From the NCBI GenBank assembly GCA_034509425.1, contig JAVTVJ010000072.1:248001-312000 (forward strand): a stretch of 64,000 bases of DNA, written 5' to 3'. Made by a program: the position numbers and the translations under genes. The notes under the pieces are model-generated. The model was not told the DNA's origin. It saw only the letters and a list, made by a program, of their open reading frames with translations, and ran no database searches. This DNA comes from Eopsaltria australis. Taxonomy: Eukaryota > Chordata > Aves > Passeriformes > Petroicidae. This document shows, in pieces, positions 35,101 through 47,029 of this stretch (the first letter of the stretch is position 1; the number at the start of each line of letters is the position of its first letter).

Positions 35101-37739
35101 GGCTATACTCATAGGTTAAGTTCAAAATACTACTATATGACTACTGCTACAGCAGATATTACATTAATTAAAACACTTGAATGAATACTGCTGTGAATGC
35201 ATTTCATAGGGTCCACAAAGTGCTAAATGCACACCAGTAACTATTTATAAAAACTATGCATTTGTTTTTTGTCTGACTCAGTATAGGACTCTCCAGACTT
35301 ATTTGGAACCCAAGAAAAACGGATGGCAGAGTTGTTCTTTTTATTTCCATCTATGCAGTACAAGCAGATGGGAGTCAAGTTGATGATTCGTTTCAATGAT
35401 TTGGTTGGCTAATTTGTCCCAGATTTGCTCATTTTGTTCACGGTTTGAAAAACCTGCAAGTATTTTTCCTTTGTACAATAAAGAGTACAATAAATGCTAG
35501 CTGGGTCAGCCTGGTAGTTCTCTGAATTTTGTCTCTAATACCAGCAGAGAATTCATTCTCTCCTGTAGTCACATTTATAGAAATGGAGTTTAGCTGTCTG
35601 CTTTGTCTAATTGACATTATAATTCAAAGTCAGCCAACAAATTAGTGTTTCAGTATCCTATGTAAAATCATGACAAAACACATATAACTATAATAGGCTA
35701 AAAGTTTTGTGTTTCAACAATTATATTTTGCAATGTGTAACTAGAAATGATTATTCTCTCAAAAGAGATTATTTACATGGGAAGAAATTGCCAATATTAA
35801 GTTAGGTATTTTCCCATAAGGGAAAGAGACCTTTGAAATTCGTCCTTTATTCCAAAGTCTCAAACTGGTATTCTTTCTCCATTGTGGCCACTCCTTTTGT
35901 CCTCACATTCAGTTTTCTTCCAGTCCATTCACTCAAAGACTAGCTGTTGGTACGTCTTTTCTTCTGCTTTCCCTCCTGTTGCCCCTTTCTGCTGTCTCCA
36001 TCCTTCACTGTCTAGTCCAAGCTGCTGCTTCACAATCAATCAGACTATATGTAACTCTGCACTGGTCTCTGTCTCTACTTTGATAGGTACTCTACTAGTC
36101 TTGCTCTCTAATTATACCTGTTCCTTTCTTTCTTCATTGAGTATAAGATCTAGTTTTCCTTGAGCAGGCAATATGCTGGTGTACTTGAGTCCAGTCTGAT
36201 TCTGAAGAAAGTGCTTCCCTTGAGACTGCTGTCTTGGCACTGTGTCCATTTGTAGTGCTATAATAATGAATGTGTATATAACTAAACGTGAGACTTTATT
36301 TTCAAAGGTTGCAAACTATAAAGGTATACAGCTTTCAAGCTTCAGTGTGCCTCATCATTAAGGGGAGAACATGTTTTAAGTCACTGTTAACGTGTGCAGA
36401 CAAACCATTTTGAATTTGACTACATATTTATATTTCTATTCAAAACCAAACACAAGGAAACTTGCCAAGTTGAAGTATGCGACCTGAAAAAAAGGCAAAT
36501 ACCAATAAAAGTCTTTTAAAATACTGTTCTTCCCTTATGAAATGTATCCGGATGACAGATGGAAAGTGAAATTTTCTATCTACATCTTTGATCTGACACA
36601 AGCAGGTGGTTCATTCTTCTTTGGCAAGAAGAAATGAGGGCTACTAGACCTTTATTCTCTGTGCTAAGAAGGCTAATACTTTAAGTGGTGGTCTGCCCAC
36701 TCAGTAGGAAATCTGCAAGGCAGTGGCAGCCACATCATCACCAGTTAAATCAGTAAACAGTTTTGTTTCTAAATAGGAAGGTGTGAAACAGTACCACTTC
36801 CAAGTGCTCAATGAACAAGCCATGACAAAGTAGCAATAAATATATTTTCACTATAACTTGTCTACTACCTATTTTTCTTGATACCCAAAGACACATTCAG
36901 GGTGTCAACATCTCTGCCTGGTGCTGTCAAGAAGAGAATGAAAGTTATTTCTACATGTTGTGAGAGAATGCTTTTCAGTTTTTCAAATTAGTGTCTTCTT
37001 AAAAATGAATCAGAATGAAATGGGGAGGGAAAAAAACTAAGCAAAGAGCAAGAAGCAGATATTAATTAAATTTTGTACCACTTTATACAGATGGTCTTTT
37101 GCCTCATTTGAATACGAAGAATTTCTGTAATTGCTTTTTGTTTTAGAATACCCTTGAAACAAGAGCATTTATTGAAAGATAAGCATTTTGTAGGGATGTT
37201 ATTAGTACAACTGATTATCATAATGTTTTTCTCTATAAGTGATATGAGTCAGATATTTCCCAGTGTTTCCCTTTTGTTAGCCTAAAATAATGAATGAAGC
37301 TTTTTTTCTCTGAACTGTGTCAGTGTATTTGTTTCACTGGAATATGCTGCAAACCTGATTGATTTTGGTAAATAATCCTTTTTACTTTTTAAAAACTTAA
37401 TAAAAGTACTTAAACATCTTTTATTCATTATTTCTTTATTTATTTTTATTCCTTCCTTTCTTCTTTCTTTTTACCATTTACATGGAAAAAAAAAGGACAA
37501 AAATCCTTTGTTGAACCACATGGTTATTTTCGTATTTCTAGTGGTCTCTTTCTGCCCTCACTAAAGTAATTGGAGAAACATCAATTAATCAGATGCCCAG
37601 GATGTGAAGTAGATGCTGCACTTGTCATGAAAGTTGTCTGACTCTTCATCTGCTACTACCATGGATGAGCGTAACTAAAAATTCCAGGATTTCATTTGGT
37701 TGCTGACTCATGGTCTGTTACGTTGGTGTCTTACAACTC
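29185..37739. other. Unique AT-rich DNA, no gene seen
   Basis: About 8.5 kb with only one weak CR1 tail (29566-29630). Open frames are short, and none shows a recognisable domain. A less AT-rich patch near 32880-33110 carries overlapping frames on both strands with no identifiable product. The frame at 35882-36163 is a low-complexity S/F/L-rich translation of a pyrimidine-rich stretch. Confidence 0.5.
29566..29630 (-). mobile_element. CR1-like 3' tail, old and short
   Basis: Plus-strand 'aatcataaaagttcaggttt' and 'gggcccccaggaggtcatgt' resemble the reverse complement of a CR1 3' UTR. Only about 65 bp are recognisable. Confidence 0.55.
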
Positions 37740-38030
37740 TGTTGGGGATGAGTGAAAGTCACATCACGCAAAAGAGAGAAGCAGCAATAAGTTCTATTGA
37801 GGTAATACTTTGACAGAGTTCAATATAATAAATGGAATTCAACAAAGATTAGCAGTGGTTTTTCATGGTTCATAAAGTTTGATGGCAAAGTTCACCTAAT
37901 TAATTACTGAACAGAAGAAACACAAAGGAGCATTGAGTTAGAATGTGCAGTGAGGGATAAAGTGTATGTATCACACTCCCTCCCTGACTAGAGTCAACTT
38001 ACTTCATGCCATAGAATCCTGACGTTGTCA
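37740..38030 (-). repeat. 3' LTR of the decayed provirus
   Basis: Left-hand member of a direct-repeat pair with 42421-42781. The best-matching part is the first 210 bp: 'tgttggggatgagtgaaagt' here against 'tgttgcagatgaatgaaagg' there, then 'gcaataagttctattgaggt', and later 'attgagttagaat' in both. On the minus strand it ends ...CCAACA and carries AATAGA where the other copy keeps AATAAA. The right edge is set at 'gttgtca', because the next bases on the minus strand (AGAAAGATGAGAGG) look like a polypurine tract directly before TGACAAC. Confidence 0.65.
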
Positions 38031-38113
38031 CCTCTCATCTTTCTGCTATAAACACTTGATATATCCTATTGACACACTTGAGGATCAATGGTAAGAAAAC
38101 CATGTAAATGTTT

Positions 38114-38151
38114 TTGTAATGTAAAATATTACTTGTAATGTAAAATATTAC
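38114..38151. repeat. Perfect 19-bp tandem duplication
   Basis: The unit 'ttgtaatgtaaaatattac' occurs twice head to tail without mismatch, just inside the provirus between the 3' LTR and the env-like region. It is a recent local duplication. Confidence 0.9.
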
Positions 38152-38427
38152 TATGGATTTTATGGGTTTTTTTTGCATTATTGGGTGATTTCACCTGATG
38201 AACACAGAATATTTGCTTACTTAAGTACCAAAACCTTGCATGAAAAGATTGTTAGTAAAATGCATCTTATTGTTAGAGCTAGCAAAATCAAAATGGGATG
38301 AAGGCTTAGAATCAAATTTCTTGTTGCTGTTAGTGACCATCTGAATAAGTTATCCCACGAATTATGTTCTCCAGTCTTTCCACTTCAGAAGTTGACATAT
38401 TTATTTTGCTTCATAGTGAGCAGTAAG

Positions 38428-38769
38428 TCATATTCTTTGTCCATTTTCTTGAACTTTTTTCTGCAGTGAGTAGAGATCATCATGCTTTAACAGCTTTCTT
38501 AACAATTTCATTCTAATGGAGTTTGGTAGTAAATCTTGATGCAATGTAGAGTTAGACTGTAATAATTGATGAGAAGTGACACCAGCTGAATAGTTAAAGT
38601 CACAGCCCATAATTTCAGTAAAATTAAACCTAAAAATATTTGAGTGATTGCTTCTATCTACAGTGATATTGCCTAGAAATATAAAATCACAGAGGGTTCT
38701 CATAACGAACACATCCATTTCGGATATACACAAGTACAGTTTCAGAGGTTGTGTCAGGATATATCTCAA
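38428..38769 (-). pseudogene. env-like remnant of the provirus (tentative)
   Basis: A 113-codon open frame in the position expected of env, just upstream of the polypurine tract and 3' LTR on the minus strand. Its conceptual product has five N-glycosylation sequons (NIT, NHS, NFT, NYS, NST) within about 50 residues, typical of a surface glycoprotein. A short hydrophobic stretch lies near the start. I see no clear fusion peptide, furin site or membrane anchor. The assignment rests on position and glycosylation sites, not on a recognised domain. It could also be chance in AT-rich DNA. Confidence 0.35.
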
Positions 38770-39565
38770 AATGGCAAATACTTGTTCAGTGTCAAGACAA
38801 ATGTCTTAGGCTTTAATAGCATTGCCTTCAAAACTCCTTGTTGTTCTCACTCAACACATTTATCAACATCAACAGTTTGCTACTTGTTTCCCTTTTGTTG
38901 GGCCCATACCCTGTGTTCTATCGTACAGAGTTCACCTCCATTATGATTTCATTTCAGCCCAATGACGTAGGATGTATTATATACCAAAGCATTGGATAAT
39001 TTATAGTAAAAGTTGTGGATTTACTGTCAGTAAATTCATAGGTAAAACTGACTAGGCACCACCACGATTTGAATTGCCTTTCAAACTCAGTTGTATTATC
39101 CCAGATTGCCTCTTTCAGTGGATAAGGTGCCATCTTCACTTTTTCCTACAATTGCTGCCACAGCACACTGTACCCACAACTGAGCTGGAAAACAAGGAGG
39201 TGTGAGACAGACATTAACTTGAGTTGCACGTACTGCATTTGTAATTACCTGGTGGTCTGTGGTCTCTTTCCTTCTTTCCCATTGAGAAAATACATCAGAT
39301 AAAACCATTGGTTATTTCCCAATGTGATAGCAAAGATTGTTATGGATGTTCTAACTTGTGTAAAATACATGTTGCAGAGCTTTTTTGTTGGCTGAAACTT
39401 CAGCATTCATGTTGTTTAATACTCTTAATCCTACTCTGTAGATACCAGTCACATCTCTTCTTGATTTTTTGGAGAGGTGGTTCTCCTACTTGCATGCTGC
39501 CTTTGTTTTCTTGCATTATTTGTTTGTGGTAATGTACAATGCAGCAGCCTTATTTAACCTTTTTT

Positions 39566-39597
39566 CAGAGGTCCCAGTGAACCAAATGTCTTCTGCA
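39566..39597 (-). pseudogene. RNase H-like fragment of provirus pol
   Basis: The minus strand reads EDIWFTGTSEKR. Retroviral RNase H usually starts with a WFTDGS-type motif whose D is catalytic. Here that D is G, so the site is dead. It lies downstream of RT in the correct order. The evidence is a short motif only. Confidence 0.45.
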
Positions 39598-40202
39598 GGT
39601 GTTCCCTCACTGAAATTGGTAAGGTGAGGTTTCCCTCACTGAATTGGAAATTGGTGAGATTTCAAAGCTTGTATAATGCTAATGGATCTGCATTTATAGG
39701 AATCTTTAGTTTGGAAACTTTAGTATGTCTTTTGTTTATTTTCATTCCTCTCCAATTCCTGTCAAATAAGCTGACTCTTTTCTGCCCATGCATTTTGGTG
39801 AAGCTCCTACTAAATGAGCAGTCCCCTCTAAGACTGCTTCTAGCAAGTTAAATGGTCCTCTGCTTTGAACAGACTGTCTTCAGTGTATTTTCTCAATGTC
39901 TGTACTTGACTAAAGACAAAAGCCCCTCTTCCTATTCAGAGTATCCAAGTTCCACATATTTAAGCACAGCCAAGCTGTATAATAAAGGTCTCTTTGGTCT
40001 GTCAGGACCAGTTCAAAATAAGTAAGTACCATATTCAATAAAACCTTATTCGCCTCTAATAAGGTTGTGAAGGTGTAGTGGTCTAAATGACTGACACATT
40101 TTTAATTCTTCAGCCAGAGTTATTCACCTCCTTATATTTTAATTTCCACTTCCAGGGTTTGCCCTTATTTAAAAGTTAATATAATAGATGAACAATGATA
40201 AC

Positions 40203-40672
40203 AAATTTGGGCACATGCCTTCTCAAATATTGTAAAATTCCAATCAACTGTTATAACTCTTCCTTAAATTGGGGTTTTTGCAACTGTTCCATTTTTCTTC
40301 AGGTATCTAGAGGAAACACTGCAGTGCCCACTATTCACCAAGTAATTAAAAACTTTACTTCAATACTTGGTTTCTGGTGTTTGTCACATGGGATCACAAC
40401 TTCTGCTTTATGCAGTTCTTGACATGCTGATGCTGCTGCTTCCCCCACCTTTCCAGGGAAGGACCCTCTGACTAGAATATCATCTATATGTTGGTACAGT
40501 TTTTCATCTTGAGGGAGTGAGACTCTAAAACTTCAGCAACTGCAGCATGGGCATTTGTAGGTGAATGTTTATATTCTTGGAGTCTGTTAAAGGCGTATCT
40601 CCTCCAAAGTAAAAGCAAATTCTTCTTTAAATTGTTCTTGTAAGCAGGCCATAAAGGACATATGTTTAACAC
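40203..40672 (-). pseudogene. Reverse-transcriptase remnant of provirus pol
   Basis: On the minus strand, palm sequence before the active site includes FKEEFAFT (about 40635-40608), followed by HSPTNAHAAVAEVL in the 40484-40672 frame. The catalytic box HIDDIL (codons at about 40490-40473; IDD codons 40479-40487) sits in a different frame, because a frameshift puts a stop exactly there in the first frame. Thumb-like QLIGILQYLRRHVPKF follows at about 40255-40203. Canonical retroviral RTs carry Y-x-D-D with aromatic or aliphatic residues around it. Here the two aspartates are intact, but stops occur before and after. It is a non-functional fossil. Confidence 0.75.
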
Positions 40673-42420
40673 CTAGCACTGCCATCCATGAGTGTGCAGC
40701 TGTTTGTAGTGTGGCTGCTGAAATTGCAGTACTGGGTACTGAAGTCATTAGCAGGACTGTGTTGGCATTTAAACACTGATAATCAATTGTTAAATTCTAC
40801 CTACTATCTGGTTTTTAGACTGGTCAGACCAGTGAATTGTATGGGGTGTGGGTTCTGGAACTAATGAGCAATTTTTCCAAGACCACTATTACCTCATAAA
40901 TTCTTATTTGTGTTGCAGCAAAAATCAGGTATTGTGATGCATTAGTAATGTTTGAATCAGGTAGCGCAGGGGCTCGATATTACATCTAGCCCCTCAAGAT
41001 CTGGGCCCCTCAGGATTTGAGACAAACTTTGCAGTTATGTTTTAGTTGTGAATCAGTAGCTGTGACTGGGCAATTATAATTAGCAATTGCATTGTGAGTG
41101 TTGTATGCTTAGTTAATCTCTTGTTTTAAGGAAAAGGGAAGAAAACACCAAGATGAATGGGCTGTCTGGATGACAGCCACCAGGAGTCAGCAGAACTGAG
41201 CAGTAACTTAGGCAAAGGTAATTCCTGCAGTGGGAGGTCACAACCACCAATTCACTGACCACCTGCTCAGAGTTTTGGGTCTGTTTTTTCAGCTGATGGA
41301 TTGTCCCACCCTATTTCATAAGCATGATTTGCAATGCCATGCATTAATTCTGCCCAGATAGGGAGTTGTTTGTGGGGGTAATTACCACCTAATCCCTCAT
41401 TGTGTTTTGAGTCTCTTTTAATTTCATGCCGTTTTGCAAATAAGTAGGTTTAAGAACTGCTAGGACTCTTCTAAGTAGTTATTTTCGCATCACATAATCA
41501 GCTGTAGCAGATAAAAGAATATAATTGGATTATATATGTCTTGTATGTAGGTAAATTTTGTGATGGCTGTAGGAGAGCTCATGAAGACATTTTATGGGCT
41601 GACTTTACTCCATAGCCCAGTAAGCTACCCTTCTGGTGATAGAAGAGCCCCCCATATTTTTTGGGTCCTATATTTAGGAGAGGTCCTGGACCCCAAATGT
41701 TGTTTGCTTCATGTCTACTCAGCATTATTCAGTAGGTGGCGTTTAGCGGCCTTGCCACAAATACTATGTTTCAATTTCACCTTTTTGCTATATTTTTTCT
41801 TGTAAATTTGTCAACAGTAACAGATCCCAGAGTGATTCACACAGTGAATCACAGTGCACCACCCTGAGGTCTGTCAGACTATTCTGCTTTAATGATGGGT
41901 CTGGCTTTCGAAAACAAAAAATGATCTTTCCCTTGGTTGCTATCATTTATGTCACCCTATATGTTTCCATCCCACAGTTCAGGGGATACTATTAATTTCC
42001 TAATATTGACAGTCTTAGTTGATAAGGAGCCTCCATAAACATAAGCTTGGCCTTTTCTTCTAATTGCTATTCTTTCTACATTTTTTCCTGTAACTGTTTC
42101 AGCAGTTGTTCAATTTTCAAATACAGTATTAAATCAGCTACCTTTTTGTCTTCTGTTTCTATTTTTTAGGTCTTGCTCCTTTTTATTATTATTCTTCCTA
42201 TCCTGATAAGCAGCTTCTAAACAGGTACCTAGCATTTTACAAATAATTCCTTTCCCTTTTCCATCCTTTATATGCCTCCTGGCCACTTTTGACTGTTCTT
42301 CCACAGCTTCACAATCACGACAATTATCACAATTTTTCTGAGAAGCTGGGACTCAGACTTATTTCATGACTCCATAAATAATCTGTGATACTACTTGCCA
42401 TGCTTTTGACAATCCCAAAT

Positions 42421-42781
42421 TGTTGCAGATGAATGAAAGGCACATCACCCAAAACAGAGAAGAAGCAATAAGTTTTATTGAGGTAAAATAATAATTTTTA
42501 GTTCAATATATTCAATGGAATTTAGAAAAGTTAATCATTGTTTTACTAAGGTTCAATTAAGTTTGACAATGAGGTTTGCCTTTTTAATTACTGCATGGAA
42601 GAAACACACAAAGGTACATTGAGTTAGAATTGAGTTTCACACAGAAACCAGAAATGCAAAGGATAAGGAAAATCATTCCTTTGAGTCATGAGGCAATGGA
42701 CCCCATTGCTTTCGAAACTCCTTAGACAGCCTAGATTTGACTAGGTCCAATCTTAGCCTCAGACCTGGAGAATGGTTTACA
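42421..42781 (-). repeat. 5' LTR of the decayed provirus
   Basis: Right-hand member of the direct-repeat pair with 37740-38030. The minus strand contains AATAAA (plus 42474-42479) within 'ctcaataaaacttattgctt' and ends in CTGCAACA. The inner edge at 42421 is well defined by the match to the other copy. The outer edge near 42781 is inferred by aligning the tail of the pair and could be off by tens of bases. It is about 70 bp longer than the left copy, which implies deletions in the left LTR or an insertion here. Confidence 0.6.
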
Positions 42782-44670
42782 TATCATGTAAATATCTGTA
42801 CAAAGTTTATAGTAATTAATATTGAGTAACTACCTGGATTGGTAATGTTTCACTAGTATTGATTCAGCGTTATCAGCCAAAGATCTGTTGTGAGAAAAGG
42901 TATTTTTCCATCTTAGATAAGGAAGGATCTCTAAGCTTCAGGTAAGGGATCTCAAACCTCTCAAGTCATCCCTACATAAGGGGAGAGTAACTGGCATGTT
43001 GCATTTCAGAGAGGGCTCAAAACTGTGCTCATCCTGATGGAAATATTTATAGAGTGAAGTGGTTGTCTGCTAGTCAATGGTATAGACATGTTAGATGTCT
43101 TTATTTGAGCTCTACACTCTAGTTTTGTATTTTGGTTATCTTGCATTTTTGGGGGTTCAAAGCCAGGTTAGAATATATTTTTCCAAGGCACTTTTACTCC
43201 CTTGTATGTGAGACAGGAGCTTTCCATCTCACAGGTTCACCACAGGGTGTGAGCTTAGTTGCTCCTTAGTCAGCCTGAGCAAAAATATAGCAAGGGGTCA
43301 AGTGCATCTGCCACAAACTCTCACACTGTTCATGGACTAAAGGACTTGCATCGATTAATCTCTGGAGTACCTTGGCATCCTGTGGGTCATGCCACTGTTC
43401 AAATCATGATAAATATCAAGAAGAAAAGTGAAATTCAAGGAGAAGGTGGCTGACTGAGCAACAGAAAACTAACAGGAGCCCGTATGCATGGTTGGTTCTT
43501 CAATGGCTGCTGAGAGATCTGCTCTGAAATGTTCAGGTAGGAATAATGTTTCTCTGATGTGTGCAGTAGGTTTACTGACTGCTCAGCAACTTGTTCAGGG
43601 GAAGTGAGAGATGAAGCCTACTTTCTCCATATTCTGAGACTTACTTCTTTTACATACATGATTCTAAGTCAGAAAATGTATTCTTCATTTTTATATCTTC
43701 TACAATGCTGATCTACTTTCTGTTTGGTAAATACCACTATTCCTCTGCGGGACATATCAGACCACCAGTACTTCCAAGTTCACAATGAAGATGATACTCA
43801 TATTTCTGTTGGCATTTTAAAGTTGAGTTAATTAACATTTTTATAGGAGCAATAATTAACATTTTATGAGCTGGATTGCCTCATCCCTTGAACCTACTTT
43901 GGCTTCACTTCATCCTGGAACATGTAAGAGGGTAGTGTTGCAAAATGCAAATGTAATTTGGGTTTAAGGGCAATATGCACTTCATAAACGCTGCTGAATT
44001 GCAGTAATAGCAAGAGCTCCATTTGAAGGAAAAGAAATGGCAGGAAGCCCTTAGCACCAGTCCAAAATGCTAAGCTAACACTGAATAATAATTATTCTAT
44101 AAATGTAATTCTGTTTGCTGTTATGCTGGCTAATATTGTCTTAGTGATATGACAGTCCCTCAGCTATCTGAATATGTGTTATTTTATATTTAGATTGTAA
44201 GCAAATAGGGGCAGGCCTCTGTGGTCTCTTGACATGTCTAGCAAAATGGTGTTTGGAGTAAAGTGCCAAAGTGCTATGCCAGGTCAATATAAACGGTCAG
44301 TCAGAATATTTGATGAGATGTCTAGGAAAGCAGCAAGTTTTATTACCATACCTATGTAAGTTTCTCTCAGTAGCCCTCGAAATCTTGTCCTTTCTTTCTG
44401 CAATAACATTGTTGACAACTGCAGACACAGAGACTCAGATTTCAAGAAATAATATCAGCATGTTTATCAGTGCCTTTTCAGACATAGTGACTTTCACTGT
44501 AGAGAAAGTGCAATTAGTTGGATATCTGTTATATTTGCTTTAGTTTCTGCAGTATCTATGGTGGATTTCTGTATAAGGTGTCCCACTAATTTAAAGAACA
44601 ATTTTTGTCATTAGTTCTATTATTAAAGAATGTGAATCAGATGAAATACTACATTGTCCAAGTGCAACCA
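42782..44670. other. Unique DNA, no gene seen
   Basis: AT-rich DNA between the provirus and the next LTR. The 90-codon frame at 44271-44543 encodes a hydrophobic product without recognisable features. Confidence 0.5.
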
Positions 44671-45336
44671 TGTCTTGGCCTAGTTTTGGTAAGGACAGAG
44701 TTAATTTTCTCACAGTTGCTGTGAGGGGAGTGTGGAGCCTGGATCCATGTGGGCATATCTAGGTTATTTATTCTATATCATGCTCATCATTGCTGGGGGA
44801 CATGGCTTCTGGTGGAAGAAAAAGGAAACATGATGTGGAACCACCACCATTTTTGTTCCTTTTTTTATCAAGGGAGCAAAGCAGAGTACAGAGCAGTGGA
44901 GTGATATCGGGAAGATGGTCCAACTTGGAAAGTTTGTCCATCATAGTTTTCCTTGCTTCAGGCCTAGGGGAGTAGTGTGAATAAGGACAATTTTTCTGAC
45001 ATTGCTGTTCATTGTCTTGAGGGAATAAAGGACCAGCTGTGGTAACCCACCATTTTCTTCTTTGTCTCGGGAACCCACTTGTTGCTGGCTGTGGTAGCAT
45101 CAGGTCAGTCAGATTTGAATGAGCATTTTTTTCCATGAAATCACCCTCTTTTAAACATTCTTGTTATTAATATTGTTGCTCTTAGTGTTTGTTTCCTTAT
45201 TTCATTACTGTTTTTCTAATAAATCTTTATCTCACACTACGATCTCTGTCTTTTTGTCCCTTTCTCATTGGAGAGACAATGGGGGAGGCAAGCAAACAGT
45301 TGGAGCTTAATTTTTAGCTGGTTTTAAAAAGCAACA
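44671..45336 (+). mobile_element. ERVL-type avian LTR, solo
   Basis: The start 'tgtcttggcctagttttggt' followed by 'aaggacagagttaattttct' matches the beginning of the common avian ERVL LTR. The end carries an AATAAA at 45218-45223, then 'tctttatctcacactacgat' and the terminal 'tagctggttttaaaaagcaa' plus CA. It is 666 bp with no internal genes. 'gcaac' occurs both just before the start (44664-44668) and within the last bases (45331-45335), so the exact end and the target duplication are ambiguous. The 122-codon minus-strand frame inside it is spurious. Confidence 0.85.
45218..45223 (+). promoter_or_regulatory. Polyadenylation signal AATAAA of the LTR
   Basis: AATAAA lies about 115 bp before the LTR end, the usual position in ERVL-type LTRs. 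Confidence 0.6.
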
Positions 45337-47029
45337 GTTCTTAATGTTTTTATGAACCAAATAACATACTTTATTAATATTTCAGTTCACAGTGATGTGT
45401 ACTTATAGCTACATTCTATCAAATGTTCTTCTTTTCAATACAGTATTCCAGTGCCAGTCCTTTTAGCTCCATGGATGTTGGTTTACTTGTGATGAGCGAT
45501 CGGACCGCTGTGCTGTGCCATATACCATTCCTTGCCACATGAGAGAAGTATCTCATTAAGGAAAAGTCTTATTTTTTCAACTTGGAGGTTTTAAAAAGTT
45601 AAACTCTTGAGAATATAACCTTTTTAAAGATTTATGTACTGAAGACTTTAAATCCTTGCTCTTAAATTTTGCAGAAAACCTAGAGTAGTACTGAAGGTTT
45701 GCTCAGCTACTTTGAGTTTTGCATCAGATGTCTCTTGCAATCTGTTTTACTTGTCTCCTGATACTTCTTGAACTAGTAGGAAGCCTATGTGTGTAGAAAA
45801 ATGTGCAGAGTGTGGCATAGTGGAAAGCAAGTGTTGTCTGTATTATCTGCTGGAGGGATCACATAGAATGGAGCATTATGTCATTTAATGTGTGTGGTTT
45901 ACGACACTTTCTTGGCTCCAGCTGGCTAGGACAAATGTTCTCTTTCAAAGTCCCCTTTACCTAAGAAAGCCCAGGGGGCCTAGATGGGACAACAAAGAAA
46001 AGCAAATGTAATATATGTCCTTATTTCTAGTCAAAATGGTGTGGATTGAAAATCAATGTAGTTTCTGCAGCATTACTTCATGTGCAAACATTGTATAATT
46101 TGTCAGCTGAAAAATAAAGAAGTTACATAGCAGGTGTGATTGCTGATGATACTGGGCAAATTACTGACTCACAAACATTGACAAGTAATTGAATATTTCA
46201 AAAGTCAAGCTCTTTAATTTTCACCTGAGTTGTAATGGCTTCTTAAGAGGTAACTTTAATGCTACATCTTCAACAGACAATATAGCATCAGAAGCAAATG
46301 CATGAATGCTGACAAAACAGAAAAGCATGCATTTTGAAAGAAAGTTAAACCATTTTGCACAGTAGGGAGAGAAAATACTACAACTCACAAATAGTTTTTT
46401 AAAAAAAGTTCAAGGAGGAAAAAGCCACCCTTTTCTAATGGTTTGATGAGGTCTAATGAATGTTTTAGCTGTCTGTTTGCAGCTTAGGATAACAAACTTA
46501 ATGATGTGACAGTAAGTAATGACAAAAATAGAAATCTAGTAGTTTTTCTATATATTGTTATGACAGAAAAGAGAAGCTATGTTTATGATACCTTCAACCT
46601 ACACACCTATTTTAAGGTATTGAACAGTAAAATTTGGGAGCAATTGAAAAGATATGCTACATATAGTTTCTTGTTTTGATTTAATATTTTAGCAATGTTG
46701 CAATACTTAGCACAAACAAAATCAATTTTCTTATCATTAAAATCTTTATAGACTTCCTCTGAGAAGGTAACTATGCTTTCAGGAGAGTAAACACTATTAC
46801 CAGCTGTTCACAGTGTGACATTTATAATAGTTCTGAAAAATATTTTGTCTCTTGCAACTTGCCTAAAAGATTCCAAAAGGTATGATGTGAAAAAAAGATT
46901 CAGCGTTTTGACTGCACAAATAGGTTTTCTCCTCTTCCATCTCTAGCTGGTGATTATAGTTTGAGTATTTGCTTCATATATTGTGGTTGTTGTGAGATCA
47001 GCCCTTCCTCAGATATTTCTCTGCCAGTT
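45337..47029. other. AT-rich spacer, no gene seen
   Basis: I recognise no repeat family, RNA gene or coding sequence in this stretch. Confidence 0.55.
47025..47029. repeat. 5-bp target-site duplication, left copy (cagtt)
   Basis: 'cagtt' directly precedes the LTR terminus TGTGGTAGTTT. The identical 'cagtt' follows the other terminus at 47562-47566. Confidence 0.9.

Larger units (their letters stand above)
37740..42781 (-). mobile_element. Endogenous retrovirus remnant, about 5 kb, minus orientation
   Basis: A decayed provirus bounded by two related direct repeats. Reading on the minus strand, the order is 5' LTR (42781-42421), a region of broken frames where gag and protease would lie, and then pol. 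In pol, RT palm sequence sits at about 40680-40590 (FKEEFAFT), a catalytic HIDDIL box at about 40490-40470, thumb sequence QLIGILQYLRRHVP at about 40255-40210, and RNase H-like IWFTGTS at about 39595-39570. An env-like N-glycosylation-rich region follows at 38769-38428, then a purine tract and the 3' LTR. Every block is separated by stops and frameshifts, and the body is much shorter than a complete provirus. I do not assign a genus. No matching target duplication is visible, so the outer ends are approximate. Confidence 0.7.

Noticed and set aside
42782..42786. Possible target duplication for the provirus ('aactc' at 37735-37739)
   Set aside because: The bases after the inferred right end ('tatca') do not match. 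An 'aactc' near 42716 lies inside the aligned LTR, so no duplication is claimed.
44768..45136. 122-codon minus-strand frame
   Set aside because: It lies inside a plus-oriented ERVL-type LTR and has no matching domain.
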